64,000 nucleotides of DNA, taken from contig NZ_JACHVV010000005.1 of NCBI RefSeq assembly GCF_014190935.1, positions 248,001 to 312,000 of the forward strand, read 5' to 3'. The number at the start of each line of letters is the position of its first letter. Within the stretch, counting starts at the first letter, position 1. Of this stretch, positions 23,080 through 31,367 are shown one piece after another. The stretch is from Chryseomonas sp014190935 (GTDB lineage: Bacteria; Pseudomonadota; Gammaproteobacteria; Pseudomonadales; Pseudomonadaceae). Below the pieces are notes generated by a model that saw only the letters and a program-made list of their open reading frames with translations, made no database searches and was not told the origin of the DNA. The position numbers were made by a program, and so were the translations under genes.

Positions 23080-23862
23080 CTAGTTGACCAGGCCGTCCAG
23101 CGGCGAGGACGCCGTGGCATAGAGCTTGCGCGGCATGCGTCCGGCCAGATAGGCCAGGCGGCCGGCGACGATGGCGTGCTTCATGGCTTCGGCCATCAGC
23201 ACCGGCTCGCGGGCATGGGCGATGGCGCTGTTCATCAGCACCGCTTCGCAACCCAGCTCCATGGCGATGGTGGCGTCGGAGGCGGTACCCACCCCGGCAT
23301 CCACCAGCACCGGCACCTTGGCCTCTTCGAGGATGATGCGCAGGTTGTAAGGATTGCAGATGCCCAGGCCCGAGCCGATCAGACCGGCCAGCGGCATGAC
23401 GGCGATGCAGCCGATGGCCTCCAGCTGGCGGGCGACGATGGGATCGTCGCTGGTGTAGACCATGACGTCGAAGCCATCGGCAACCAGCGTCTCGGCGGCC
23501 TTGAGCGTCTCGATGACGTTGGGGAACAGGGTCTTCTGGTCGGCCAGGACTTCCAGCTTGACCAGGTTGTGGCCGTCGAGCAGCTCGCGCGCCAGGCGGC
23601 AGGTGCGCACCGCTTCCACCGCGTCATAGCAGCCGGCGGTGTTGGGCAGGATGGTGTAGCGCTCGGGCGAGATCACGTCGAGCAGATTGGGCTCGCCGGG
23701 CGTCTGGCCGATGTTGGTGCGGCGCACCGCCACGGTGACGATCTCGGCGCCGGAGGCCTCGATGGCCACGCGGGTCTCTTCGAGATCGCGGTACTTGCCG
23801 GTGCCGACCAGCAGGCGCGACTCATAGGTGCGCCCGGCCAGGGTAAAGGGAGTGTCTTTCAT
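23080..23862 (-). CDS. thiG: Thiazole synthase ThiG
   Basis: A 260-residue TIM-barrel enzyme that builds the thiazole phosphate of thiamine from deoxyxylulose phosphate, dehydroglycine and ThiS thiocarboxylate. The Schiff-base lysine is K102 in NLVKLEVLAD; TAGCYDAVEAVR and VDAGVGTASDATIAMELG are conserved. A GAGGA ribosome site precedes the ATG. It follows thiS by 19 bases, giving a two-gene thiSG operon. Confidence 0.97.
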   Translation of the reverse strand: MKDTPFTLAGRTYESRLLVGTGKYRDLEETRVAIEASGAEIVTVAVRRTNIGQTPGEPNLLDVISPERYTILPNTAGCYDAVEAVRTCRLARELLDGHNLVKLEVLADQKTLFPNVIETLKAAETLVADGFDVMVYTSDDPIVARQLEAIGCIAVMPLAGLIGSGLGICNPYNLRIILEEAKVPVLVDAGVGTASDATIAMELGCEAVLMNSAIAHAREPVLMAEAMKHAIVAGRLAYLAGRMPRKLYATASSPLDGLVN

Positions 23863-23881
23863 CTGGATTCCTCTTGCGCGG

Positions 23882-24082
23882 CTAGCCGCCGCCGATGGCG
23901 TGGACCACTTCCAGCCGGTCGCCGTCCGCCAGGGCGGTGGTGGCGTGCTGGCTGCGCGGCACGATGTCGAGGTTGCGTTCCACCGCCACTCGCCGTCCGG
24001 TCAGGTCGAGACGCACGAGCAGGTCGGCGACGGTGGCACCGTCCGGCAATTCAAGGGATTCGCCGTTCAACAGGATCTGCAT
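23882..24082 (-). CDS. thiS: Sulphur carrier protein ThiS
   Basis: A 66-residue ubiquitin-fold sulphur carrier. It starts MQILLNGESLEL and ends VVHAIGGG, with the terminal Gly-Gly that is adenylated and thiocarboxylated. The presence of three Gly at the end is normal for many Pseudomonas ThiS. First gene of thiSG; the leader of about 30 bases is too short to hold a TPP riboswitch. Confidence 0.95.
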   Translation of the reverse strand: MQILLNGESLELPDGATVADLLVRLDLTGRRVAVERNLDIVPRSQHATTALADGDRLEVVHAIGGG

Positions 24083-24112
24083 GGCAAAGGCATCGTCACG
24101 GGGTGAGCCGGC

Positions 24113-24141
24113 ATTCTACGCCGGTCGGGCGTTCATTGCAG
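24113..24141 (-). promoter_or_regulatory. thiS: Probable promoter of thiSG
   Basis: Read on the minus strand, CTGCAA (24141-24136) and TAGAAT (24118-24113) are 17 bases apart, ending about 30 bases before the thiS ATG. The -10 is good, the -35 weak. Confidence 0.45.
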
Positions 24142-24175
24142 CGGCGCCGGGCCGGGAACGACGGCCAGCACTCGC

Positions 24176-24553
24176 TCAGAGGCTGCTCAGGCGCCAGGCG
24201 AGGATGGCCAGGCAGGCCCAGCCGGCGAGAAAGCACAGGCCGCCGAAGGGGGTGATGATGCCCAGCCGCGAGATGCCGGTCAGCGTCAGCAAATAGAGGC
24301 TGCCGGAAAACAGCAGGATGCCAGCGATGAAAAAGCCACCGGCCCAGGCCACCAGGCGCCCCTGGAAGTGCAGCGACAGCAGGGCGACGCCGAACAGCGC
24401 CAGGGCGTGGATGAGCTGATAGAGCACGCCGGTCTGGAACACGGCCAGGTAGTCGGCGGTCAGCCGGCCCTTGAGTCCATGGGCGGCGAAGGCGCCGAGT
24501 CCGACACCGGTGAAACCGGCCAGGGCCGCGAACAGCAGGAAGAGACGCAACAT
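24176..24553 (-). CDS. DUF423 family membrane protein (YgdD-like)
   Basis: A 125-residue membrane protein with four hydrophobic segments. The N terminus (GVGLGAFAAHGLKGRL) and the ending (ITPFGGLCFLAGWACLAILAW) match DUF423. Function is unknown. It is upstream of thiS on the same strand, with a 93-base gap holding the thiS promoter. Confidence 0.88.
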   Translation of the reverse strand: MLRLFLLFAALAGFTGVGLGAFAAHGLKGRLTADYLAVFQTGVLYQLIHALALFGVALLSLHFQGRLVAWAGGFFIAGILLFSGSLYLLTLTGISRLGIITPFGGLCFLAGWACLAILAWRLSSL

Positions 24554-24587
24554 GGGTTTTACCGGGCGATGGGAGAGAAGCGCTGGT

Positions 24588-24593
24588 TATAAT
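24588..24593 (+). promoter_or_regulatory. mtgA: -10 element of the mtgA promoter
   Basis: A perfect TATAAT lies 28 bases before the mtgA ATG in the divergent gap with the DUF423 gene. No convincing -35 was found 16-18 bases upstream. Confidence 0.45.
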
Positions 24594-24621
24594 GGCCCGC
24601 TAACCGCCAAAGACCAAGCCG

Positions 24622-25323
24622 ATGCTGCTCACCCTCCTCCGCCGTCTCCTGCGTATCGCCCTCTGGTTCGCCGTCCTCAGCGCCGCCCTGGTGCTGATCC
24701 TGCGCTGGGTGCCGCCGCCGGGCAGCATGCTGATGGTGGAACGCAAGGTCGAATCCTGGATCGACGGCAAGCCCATCGACCTGCAGCGTGACTGGCGACC
24801 CTGGAAGGAGTTGCCGGACGATCTCAAGATGGCGGTGATCGCCGGCGAAGACCAGCACTTCGCCGAGCATTGGGGCTTCGACATGGCGGCGATCCGCCAG
24901 GCCTTCAGCCACAACGAAGCCGGTGGCTCCCTGCGTGGCGCCAGCACCATCAGCCAGCAGACCGCCAAGAACCTCTTTCTCTGGAGCGGCCGCAGCTATC
25001 TGCGCAAGGGCTTCGAAGCCTGGTTCACCGTGCTACTGGAAACCTTCTGGTCCAAGCAGCGCATCCTCGAGGTCTATCTCAACAGCGTGGAATGGGACGA
25101 CGGCGTGTTCGGCGCCGAGGCCGCGGCCCGTCACCATTTCGGCATAGGCGCGCCCTACCTCTCCGACCGCCAGGCGAGCCTGCTGGCCGCCGTGCTGCCC
25201 AATCCTCGCGAATGGAGCCCGAGCCGCCCCAGCGCCTACGTCGCCGAACGCGCCGCCTGGATCCGCCAGCAGGAACGGCAACTGGGCGGCAGCGACTACC
25301 TGCGACGGATGACCGGGCAGTAG
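24622..25323 (+). CDS. mtgA: Monofunctional peptidoglycan glycosyltransferase
   Basis: A 233-residue inner-membrane GT51 enzyme that polymerises lipid II into glycan strands. One membrane anchor (about residues 10-30) precedes the GT51 domain, whose catalytic Glu is E76 in VIAGEDQHFAEHWGFD. GASTISQQTAKNLFLW and RILEVYLNSVEWDDGVFG are conserved. No transpeptidase domain follows. It is followed by a spacer of palindromic repeats. Confidence 0.95.
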   Translation: MLLTLLRRLLRIALWFAVLSAALVLILRWVPPPGSMLMVERKVESWIDGKPIDLQRDWRPWKELPDDLKMAVIAGEDQHFAEHWGFDMAAIRQAFSHNEAGGSLRGASTISQQTAKNLFLWSGRSYLRKGFEAWFTVLLETFWSKQRILEVYLNSVEWDDGVFGAEAAARHHFGIGAPYLSDRQASLLAAVLPNPREWSPSRPSAYVAERAAWIRQQERQLGGSDYLRRMTGQ

Positions 25324-25395
25324 CAAGAAATCGGCGCAGGCTTTTCCGCGAGACGCTCGCCCAACACGTTACCTAGGCGACGCTTGAGTTCACGC

Positions 25396-25420
25396 GTGGA
25401 AAACGCTGCGCGGTTTTCTC
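25396..25420. repeat. REP-like palindrome, copy 1
   Basis: One of three related units in the 330-base spacer between mtgA and rpoH, which holds no gene. It begins GTGGAAAACGCTGCGCGG and continues TTTTCTC, so the right arm is imperfect. A degenerate half-copy lies just upstream at about 25331-25350. Confidence 0.75.
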
Positions 25421-25469
25421 TCCTACCTGCCGCGGCAGATAACCGGGCAGCGGCACAAGGCGGCGTAGC

Positions 25470-25495
25470 GTGGAAAACGGCGCAGCCTTTTCCAC
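25470..25495. repeat. REP-like palindrome, copy 2
   Basis: Arms GTGGAAAA and TTTTCCAC are perfect, with inner GGC/GCC pairing around a short loop. It differs from copies 1 and 3 in the loop region. Confidence 0.8.
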
Positions 25496-25541
25496 ATCAG
25501 GCGCCTAGCTCAGGCGGGCCGTCTGGCGTTACGGATCGCAC

Positions 25542-25567
25542 GTGGAAAACGCTGCGCGGTTTTCCAC
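25542..25567. repeat. REP-like palindrome, copy 3
   Basis: The best copy: CGTGGAAAAC (25541-25550) and GTTTTCCACG (25559-25568) form perfect 10-bp arms around GCTGCGCG. It is followed by CTACCC, as in the copy in the hemE-gltD spacer. Confidence 0.85.
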
Positions 25568-25609
25568 GCTACCCAGGCATCCGACTGCGATAGTCATTCT
25601 CGCAGGCAT

Positions 25610-25640
25610 AAAAAAACCGCGCCCTGGGGCGCGGCTTTTC
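25610..25640 (-). terminator. rpoH: Rho-independent terminator of rpoH
   Basis: CCGCGCCC (25617-25624) pairs with GGGCGCGG (25627-25634), flanked by a run of seven A on the left, which reads as T-run on the minus strand, 15-45 bases past the rpoH stop. CTTTTC on the right means it could also work on the plus strand. Confidence 0.85.
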
Positions 25641-25654
25641 GATCACGAACCGGA

Positions 25655-26509
<855 letters not shown>

Positions 26510-26539
26510 GCGAATCCTCCGATTCACTAAGCACTGGGC

Positions 26540-26545
26540 AGTCTA
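26540..26545 (-). promoter_or_regulatory. rpoH: Possible sigma-70 -10 element for rpoH
   Basis: TAGACT on the minus strand, about 30 bases before the rpoH ATG. No matching -35 hexamer was found at 16-18 bases. Confidence 0.35.
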
Positions 26546-26555
26546 ACACTGATTT

Positions 26556-26584
26556 TTTGGACAGCGCCAGACTAGCCGAGGTTC
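26556..26584 (-). promoter_or_regulatory. rpoH: Possible sigma-E/AlgU-type promoter for rpoH
   Basis: On the minus strand GAACCT (26584-26579) and TCCAAA (26561-26556) are 17 bases apart, close to the GAACTT-N16/17-TCnnA form used by AlgU/RpoE. P. aeruginosa rpoH is reported to have an AlgU-dependent promoter, which supports this reading. Confidence 0.55.
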
Positions 26585-26638
26585 CCTTAACCCTAGCTGA
26601 AAACCACCGCGAAATGCTTGTGCCATCAGGGGTTTAGA

Positions 26639-26663
26639 CCGTTTCCGCAGGTGTCGGAAACGG
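26639..26663. terminator. Hairpin after ftsX
   Basis: CCGTTTCCG (26639-26647) pairs with CGGAAACGG (26655-26663), 7 bases past the ftsX stop on the minus strand. No T-run follows, so it may only reduce readthrough into rpoH. Confidence 0.5.
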
Positions 26664-26670
26664 CCGTTCG

Positions 26671-27681
26671 TCAGCGCGGGGCGAGTTCGCGCAGGTGCCG
26701 GGCAACCGCCAGCCAGGCGCCGATGTAGCCGAGCAGCACGGCGCCGATCAGCAGCTGCAGCCCGTCCTCGACGGCGACGCTGCCGAGGGCGAAATCGCTG
26801 CCGTAGAGGCCGGCCAGATCCAGCACCGCGGCGTTGAGCCAGCCCAGGCCGAACACCAGCAGGGCCCAGGCGGCGATGCCGGCGCCCAGGCCGAACAGCG
26901 CGCCCATGTAGAGGAAGGGCCGGCGCACGTAGCCGTCGGTGCCGCCCACCAGCTTGACCACCTCGATCTCGGTGCGGCGATTCTCGATGGCCAGGCGGAT
27001 GGTGTTGCCGATCACCAGCAGCAGGGCGATCACCAGCACCACGGTCAGGCCGAAGACGAAGCGCTCGCCGAGCTTGAGGATGGCGGTGAGCCGCTCGACC
27101 CACTGCATGTCCAACTGCACCTGCTGCACGCCGTTCATCTCGGCCAGCTGGCTGCGCAGCATGTCGAGGCGACTCTTGTCGATTTCCCTGGGCGTCACGG
27201 CGATGACGCCGGGCAGCGGGTTCTGCGGCAACTCGCGCAACGCTTCGCCGAGGCCGGCGTCCTGCTGCAATTCCTTCAGGGCATCGTCCGGACTGATCCA
27301 GCGCGCCTCGGCCACATCGGGCAGGACCTTGATCTGGCTCATCAGCACCTCGGCCTGGTCCTGACCGGTGCGCAGGTCGAGGAACACCGAGATCTGCGCC
27401 GCGCGCTGCCAGGAGCCGCCGAGGCGCTCGACGTTCTTCAGCAGCAGCGACACGCCCATGGGCAGCGCCAGGGCGATGCCCATCACCAGGCAGGTGAGGA
27501 AGGTGCCTATGGGTTGCTGCACCATGCGCCGGAGGCTGTCCCTCAGACCGGTGCGGTGGGCTTCGAGGTAGGCATGCAGCGGACTGCGCCAGTCGCTCTT
27601 GGGTTTCTGCGGGGCCTGGCGCTGCGGACGCTGGGGCTTGCCGCCCTGCTCCTGGCCACGGGGCAGTTCGTTGCCGCTCAT
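26671..27681 (-). CDS. ftsX: Cell division ABC transporter permease FtsX
   Basis: A 336-residue inner-membrane protein of the divisome. With FtsE it signals to periplasmic amidase activators such as EnvC. The basic, Gln/Pro-rich N terminus (residues 1-40) is cytoplasmic. The first membrane segment is at about 58-80, a periplasmic extracellular domain covers about 90-215, and three membrane segments follow (about 220-240, 263-290 and 310-330). The start overlaps the ftsE stop (ATGA). Confidence 0.95.
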   Translation of the reverse strand: MSGNELPRGQEQGGKPQRPQRQAPQKPKSDWRSPLHAYLEAHRTGLRDSLRRMVQQPIGTFLTCLVMGIALALPMGVSLLLKNVERLGGSWQRAAQISVFLDLRTGQDQAEVLMSQIKVLPDVAEARWISPDDALKELQQDAGLGEALRELPQNPLPGVIAVTPREIDKSRLDMLRSQLAEMNGVQQVQLDMQWVERLTAILKLGERFVFGLTVVLVIALLLVIGNTIRLAIENRRTEIEVVKLVGGTDGYVRRPFLYMGALFGLGAGIAAWALLVFGLGWLNAAVLDLAGLYGSDFALGSVAVEDGLQLLIGAVLLGYIGAWLAVARHLRELAPR

Positions 27682-28352
27682 GACTGGCTCTCCTCTTCGT
27701 CGCCGATCAGGCGACCGCGCTGCAGGGTCAGCATGCGATGGTGCAGCCGGGCGATGAGCGCGTGGTCGTGACTGGCGATCAGCACCGTGGTGCCGAGGCT
27801 GTTGATGTCTTCGAAGACGCCCATGATCTCCGAGGCCAGGCGCGGATCGAGGTTGCCGGTGGGTTCGTCGGCGAGCAGCAGGGCCGGCCGATGCACCACC
27901 GCGCGGGCGATGCCGACCCGCTGTTGCTGGCCGGTGGAGAGCTCGGCCGGATAGTCGTCGAGCTTGTCCTTGAGGCTGACCCGCTCCAGCGCCGCGGCCA
28001 CGCGCTTGGCGATCTCGGGCTTGGACAGGCCGAGGATCTGCAGCGGCAGGGCGACGTTGTCGAACACGGTGCGGTCATGGAGCAGCTGGTGGTTCTGGAA
28101 GACCACGCCGATCTGCCGGCGCAGAAAGGGAATCTGCGCATTGGTGATGCGCGAGATGTCCTGGCCGGCCAGGGTCAGCTTGCCGCCGGTGGGTCTTTCC
28201 ATGGCCAGGATCAGCCGCATCAGGGTGCTCTTGCCGGCGCCGGAATGACCGGTGACGAAGAGGATCTCGCCGCGTTCGGCACGGAAGCTCAGTTCCTGCA
28301 GGCCGACGTGACCATTGGGATAGCGCTTGGAGACGCGGTCGAACTGGATCAT
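27678..28352 (-). CDS. ftsE: Cell division ATP-binding protein FtsE
   Basis: A 224-residue ABC ATPase partner of FtsX at the septum. Walker A is VTGHSGAGKSTLMRLIL, the signature LSTGQQQRVGIARAV and Walker B LLLADEPTGNLD. Both ends overlap neighbours by 4 bases (ATGA with ftsY and ftsX), a fully coupled ftsYEX operon. Confidence 0.97.
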   Translation of the reverse strand: MIQFDRVSKRYPNGHVGLQELSFRAERGEILFVTGHSGAGKSTLMRLILAMERPTGGKLTLAGQDISRITNAQIPFLRRQIGVVFQNHQLLHDRTVFDNVALPLQILGLSKPEIAKRVAAALERVSLKDKLDDYPAELSTGQQQRVGIARAVVHRPALLLADEPTGNLDPRLASEIMGVFEDINSLGTTVLIASHDHALIARLHHRMLTLQRGRLIGDEEESQS

Positions 28353-29803
28353 GAGACGCCCCGCTCCGCGAACAGGGCCTGGACGAAGGGCCGTGCCTCG
28401 AAGGGCCGCAGGTCGTCGATGCCTTCGCCGACGCCGACATAGCGGATCGGCAGGGCGCTCTGCTTGGCCAGGGCGAAGATCACCCCACCCTTGGCGGTGC
28501 CGTCGAGCTTGGTCAGCGCCAGGCCGGTCAGGGGCACCGCGTTGTGGAACTGCTTGGCCTGGTTGAGGGCGTTCTGGCCGGTACCGGCGTCCAGCACCAG
28601 CAGGGTCTCGTGGGGCGCCGCCTCGTCCAGCTTGCCGATCACCCGGCGCACCTTGCGCAGCTCTTCCATGAGGTTGTCCTTGGTGTGCAGCCGGCCGGCG
28701 GTGTCGGCGATCAGCACATCGATGCCGCGGGCCTTGGCGGCCTGGACGGCATCGAAGATCACCGAGGCGGAATCGGCGCCGGTGTGCTGGGCGATCACCG
28801 GGATGCGGTTGCGCTCGCCCCAGACCTGCAGCTGTTCCACGGCCGCGGCACGGAAGGTATCGCCGGCCGCCAGCATGACCTTCTTGCCGTCGTTCTGCAG
28901 GCGCTTGGCCAGCTTGCCGATGGTGGTGGTCTTGCCGGCGCCGTTCACGCCCACCACCAGGATGACGTAGGGCTTGTGCGAGGTATCGATGACCAGCGGC
29001 TGTTCCACCGGCAGCAGCATCTCGGTGAGCTCCTGCTGCAGCGCCTGGTAGAGCGCCTCGCTGTCGGCCAGCTGCTTGCGCGCCACCTTCTGGGTCAGGT
29101 TGCGCATGATGACGCCGGTGGCCTCGACGCCGACGTCGGCGGTCAGCAGGCGGGTCTCCAGCTCTTCGAGCAGGTCGTCGTCGATGGCCTTCTTGCCGAG
29201 GAACAGGCTGGCCATGCCTTCGCCGAGACTGGCGCTGGTCTTGGACAGACCCTGGCGAAGGCGAGCGAAGAAGCCCGGCTTGGCGGGTTCGCCCGGGGTG
29301 GCGGCGACGGCGAGCGGAGCGGGCTCAAGCTCGGGCGCTACCACCACGGGCTCGGGACGGACCGGGGCAACGGGCGCTACCGGTACGACCGGGGCAGGTT
29401 CAGGTTCAGGAGTGGGCGCTGGCACAGCCGGAGGCAGCGGCGCGACCGGCGCAGCCACTGGCTCGGGCTCCACCTCGGGAGCCTTCACCGGCTCGACCTC
29501 GACCGGCGGCGCGATGGGATCGGCCACCAGCGGCTCGACCAGCGCGGTGAGCGCCACCGGCGACGGCGCCTCCTCTTCGGCGACCGGCACCGGGATCAGC
29601 GAGGGAATCGCCTCCGGCGGCTCGGGCACCGGCTCCGGGTGCTGCACCGGCTCGCTGGCCAGCGACTCGGGCAGACGTTCCTCGGCTTCAGGCGCGGGGG
29701 CTTCGGCAGGCGTCTCTACGGGTTCGGCAGTCTTCTTGCGGAACCAGCCGAACAGGCCTTTCTTCTCCGTGGGGGGAGACTTCTTGTCGTCGGATCCAAA
29801 CAT
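28349..29803 (-). CDS. ftsY: Signal recognition particle receptor FtsY
   Basis: A 484-residue SRP GTPase that docks ribosome-SRP complexes on the inner membrane. A basic start (KKGLFGWFRKK) leads into a long Pro/Glu/Ala/Val-rich acidic A domain (about residues 25-175). The NG domain follows (from about 180), with G1 GVNGAGKTTTIGKLA, DTAGRLHT and LTKLDGTAKGG. The A domain is low-complexity, with PEPEP and APVAPV repeats. First gene of ftsYEX-rpoH; divergent from the M16 pair. The 200-base spacer 29804-30005 holds a TATCCT that could be a -10 for the plus strand, otherwise nothing clear. Confidence 0.97.
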   Translation of the reverse strand: MFGSDDKKSPPTEKKGLFGWFRKKTAEPVETPAEAPAPEAEERLPESLASEPVQHPEPVPEPPEAIPSLIPVPVAEEEAPSPVALTALVEPLVADPIAPPVEVEPVKAPEVEPEPVAAPVAPLPPAVPAPTPEPEPAPVVPVAPVAPVRPEPVVVAPELEPAPLAVAATPGEPAKPGFFARLRQGLSKTSASLGEGMASLFLGKKAIDDDLLEELETRLLTADVGVEATGVIMRNLTQKVARKQLADSEALYQALQQELTEMLLPVEQPLVIDTSHKPYVILVVGVNGAGKTTTIGKLAKRLQNDGKKVMLAAGDTFRAAAVEQLQVWGERNRIPVIAQHTGADSASVIFDAVQAAKARGIDVLIADTAGRLHTKDNLMEELRKVRRVIGKLDEAAPHETLLVLDAGTGQNALNQAKQFHNAVPLTGLALTKLDGTAKGGVIFALAKQSALPIRYVGVGEGIDDLRPFEARPFVQALFAERGVS

Positions 29804-30005
29804 GCGGGGCTCTGTATCGAACGGACGAACCGGCTGCGGGAGCTCCGCCAGGCGGGGCTCGACCGTCAGGCATGGCCGTCGGGAAAAGGGATGCGTATCC
29901 TAGCAGCCTGCCGGGCGGAAGACCTCCCCGTCGGCGAAAAACGCGCGACCGTCCCCAGGACGCAGCCGCTTCGTCCCCTACCGCGCTACAAGGCCTGCTC
30001 TCGCG

Positions 30006-31367
30006 ATGCCCGCCTCCTGCTCCCGTCGGACCGCCCTGGTCGTCCTGCTCAGCCTGCTCCCCACCCTCGCCCTGGCCACGGCCAGCCGGCAGAACACCGA
30101 GGAATTCACCCTCGACAATGGCCTCAAGCTGGTGGTCCGCGAAGATCACCGGGCGCCGGTCGCCGTGGTGCAACTCTGGTACCGCGTGGGTTCGAGCCTG
30201 GAGGCGCCCGGGGCGACCGGCCTGTCCCATGCCCTGGAACACCTGATGTTCAAGGGCAGCCGCAAGCTCGGCGCTGGCGAGGCCTCGCACCTGCTGCGCG
30301 ACCTGGGCGCCGAGGAGAATGCCTTCACCACCGACGACTACACCGTCTATTACCAGCTGCTCGCCCGCGATCGCCTGCCGGTGGCCCTGGAGCTGGAAGC
30401 CGATCGCATGCAGCACCTACGCCTGGAACCGGACGAAGTCAGCCGCGAGCTGGAAGTCATCAAGGAAGAACGCCGGCTGCGCACCGACGACCGCCCCGAG
30501 GCACTGTCCTTCGAACGCTTCAAGGCCGCCGCCTACCCGGCCAGCGGCTACCGCAACCCCACCATCGGCTGGCCCCAGGATCTGCAGCGCCTCGGCGTGG
30601 ACGACCTGCGCCGCTGGTACCAGACCTGGTACGCGCCCAACAACGCCACCCTGGTGGTGGTGGGCGACGTCGAGCCCCAGGCGATCCGTGCCGAGGTGCA
30701 GCGCTGGTTCGGCGCCATCCCGCGCAGCGACCTGCCCGCACCGCGCCGCCCGCTGGAGCTGCCGGCGCCGGGCGAGCGCCGCCTGGCCTTGCAGGCCCGC
30801 GAACTGCCCAGTCTGCTGATGGGCTTCAACGTGCCCAGCCTGGCCACCGCCGCCCAGCCGCGCGATGCCTATGCGCTGCAACTGCTGGCCGCCCTGCTCG
30901 GCGGCGGTTCGGGCGCGCGCCTGCCCAGCCGTCTCGAACGCGGCGCGGAAGTGGCCAGCAGCGTGCGCGCCGCCTATGGCGCCTACACCCGTGGCGACAG
31001 CCTCTTCCTGCTCAGCGGCACCCCCAACACCCAGCGCGGCAAGACCCTCGACCAGCTGGAAGCGGCCTTCTGGGCGCAGCTGGACCTGCTCAAGCGCGAG
31101 CCGCCCAGCACCGAGGAACTGGCCCGGGTCCGCGCCCAGCTGGTGGCCGGGCTGGTCTATGGCCGCGACTCCATCACCGCCCAGGCCAGCAGCATCGGTC
31201 AGCTGGAAAGCGTCGGCCTCGGCTGGCGCCAGGGCGATCGATTGCTCGAAGAACTGGGCCGGGTCACCCCCGACGACCTGCGGCGGGTGGCGCGCACCTA
31301 CTTCACCCGCGAGCGCCTGACCCTGGCCCAGCTCGAGCCCGCAGCCACCGCGGAGAATCGCCCATGA
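30006..31367 (+). CDS. M16 family zinc metallopeptidase, catalytic partner
   Basis: A 453-residue pitrilysin-family protease with a signal peptide (about residues 1-25), thus periplasmic. The inverted zinc motif HxxEH is H75-A-L-E78-H79 (GLSHALEHLMFKG), and the downstream acidic segment ELEVIKEERR supplies the third metal ligand. Two M16 domains are present, each of about 200 residues. The stop overlaps the start of the second M16 gene (ATGA), and the two probably form a heterodimer. The substrate is unknown. Confidence 0.92.
   Translation: MPASCSRRTALVVLLSLLPTLALATASRQNTEEFTLDNGLKLVVREDHRAPVAVVQLWYRVGSSLEAPGATGLSHALEHLMFKGSRKLGAGEASHLLRDLGAEENAFTTDDYTVYYQLLARDRLPVALELEADRMQHLRLEPDEVSRELEVIKEERRLRTDDRPEALSFERFKAAAYPASGYRNPTIGWPQDLQRLGVDDLRRWYQTWYAPNNATLVVVGDVEPQAIRAEVQRWFGAIPRSDLPAPRRPLELPAPGERRLALQARELPSLLMGFNVPSLATAAQPRDAYALQLLAALLGGGSGARLPSRLERGAEVASSVRAAYGAYTRGDSLFLLSGTPNTQRGKTLDQLEAAFWAQLDLLKREPPSTEELARVRAQLVAGLVYGRDSITAQASSIGQLESVGLGWRQGDRLLEELGRVTPDDLRRVARTYFTRERLTLAQLEPAATAENRP

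Noticed and set aside
22301..23251. Longer trmB start at 23251
   Set aside because: The extra 80 residues come from thiG antisense sequence and are not family-like; ATG 23011 gives the normal N terminus.
24083..24175. TPP riboswitch upstream of thiS
   Set aside because: The leader after the likely promoter is about 30 bases and lacks the conserved TPP aptamer sequences.
25396..25567. GTGGAAAAC palindromes as a CRISPR array or as LexA/operator sites
   Set aside because: Copies are unequal in spacing, palindromic with variable loops and have no spacers of constant size; the family also occurs at 44468, which fits REP-like repeats.
26600..26625. Sigma-54 promoter upstream of rpoH (TGGCAC on the minus strand)
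   Set aside because: The partner element 5 bases later is TTTCG, without the required GC, so the match is incomplete.
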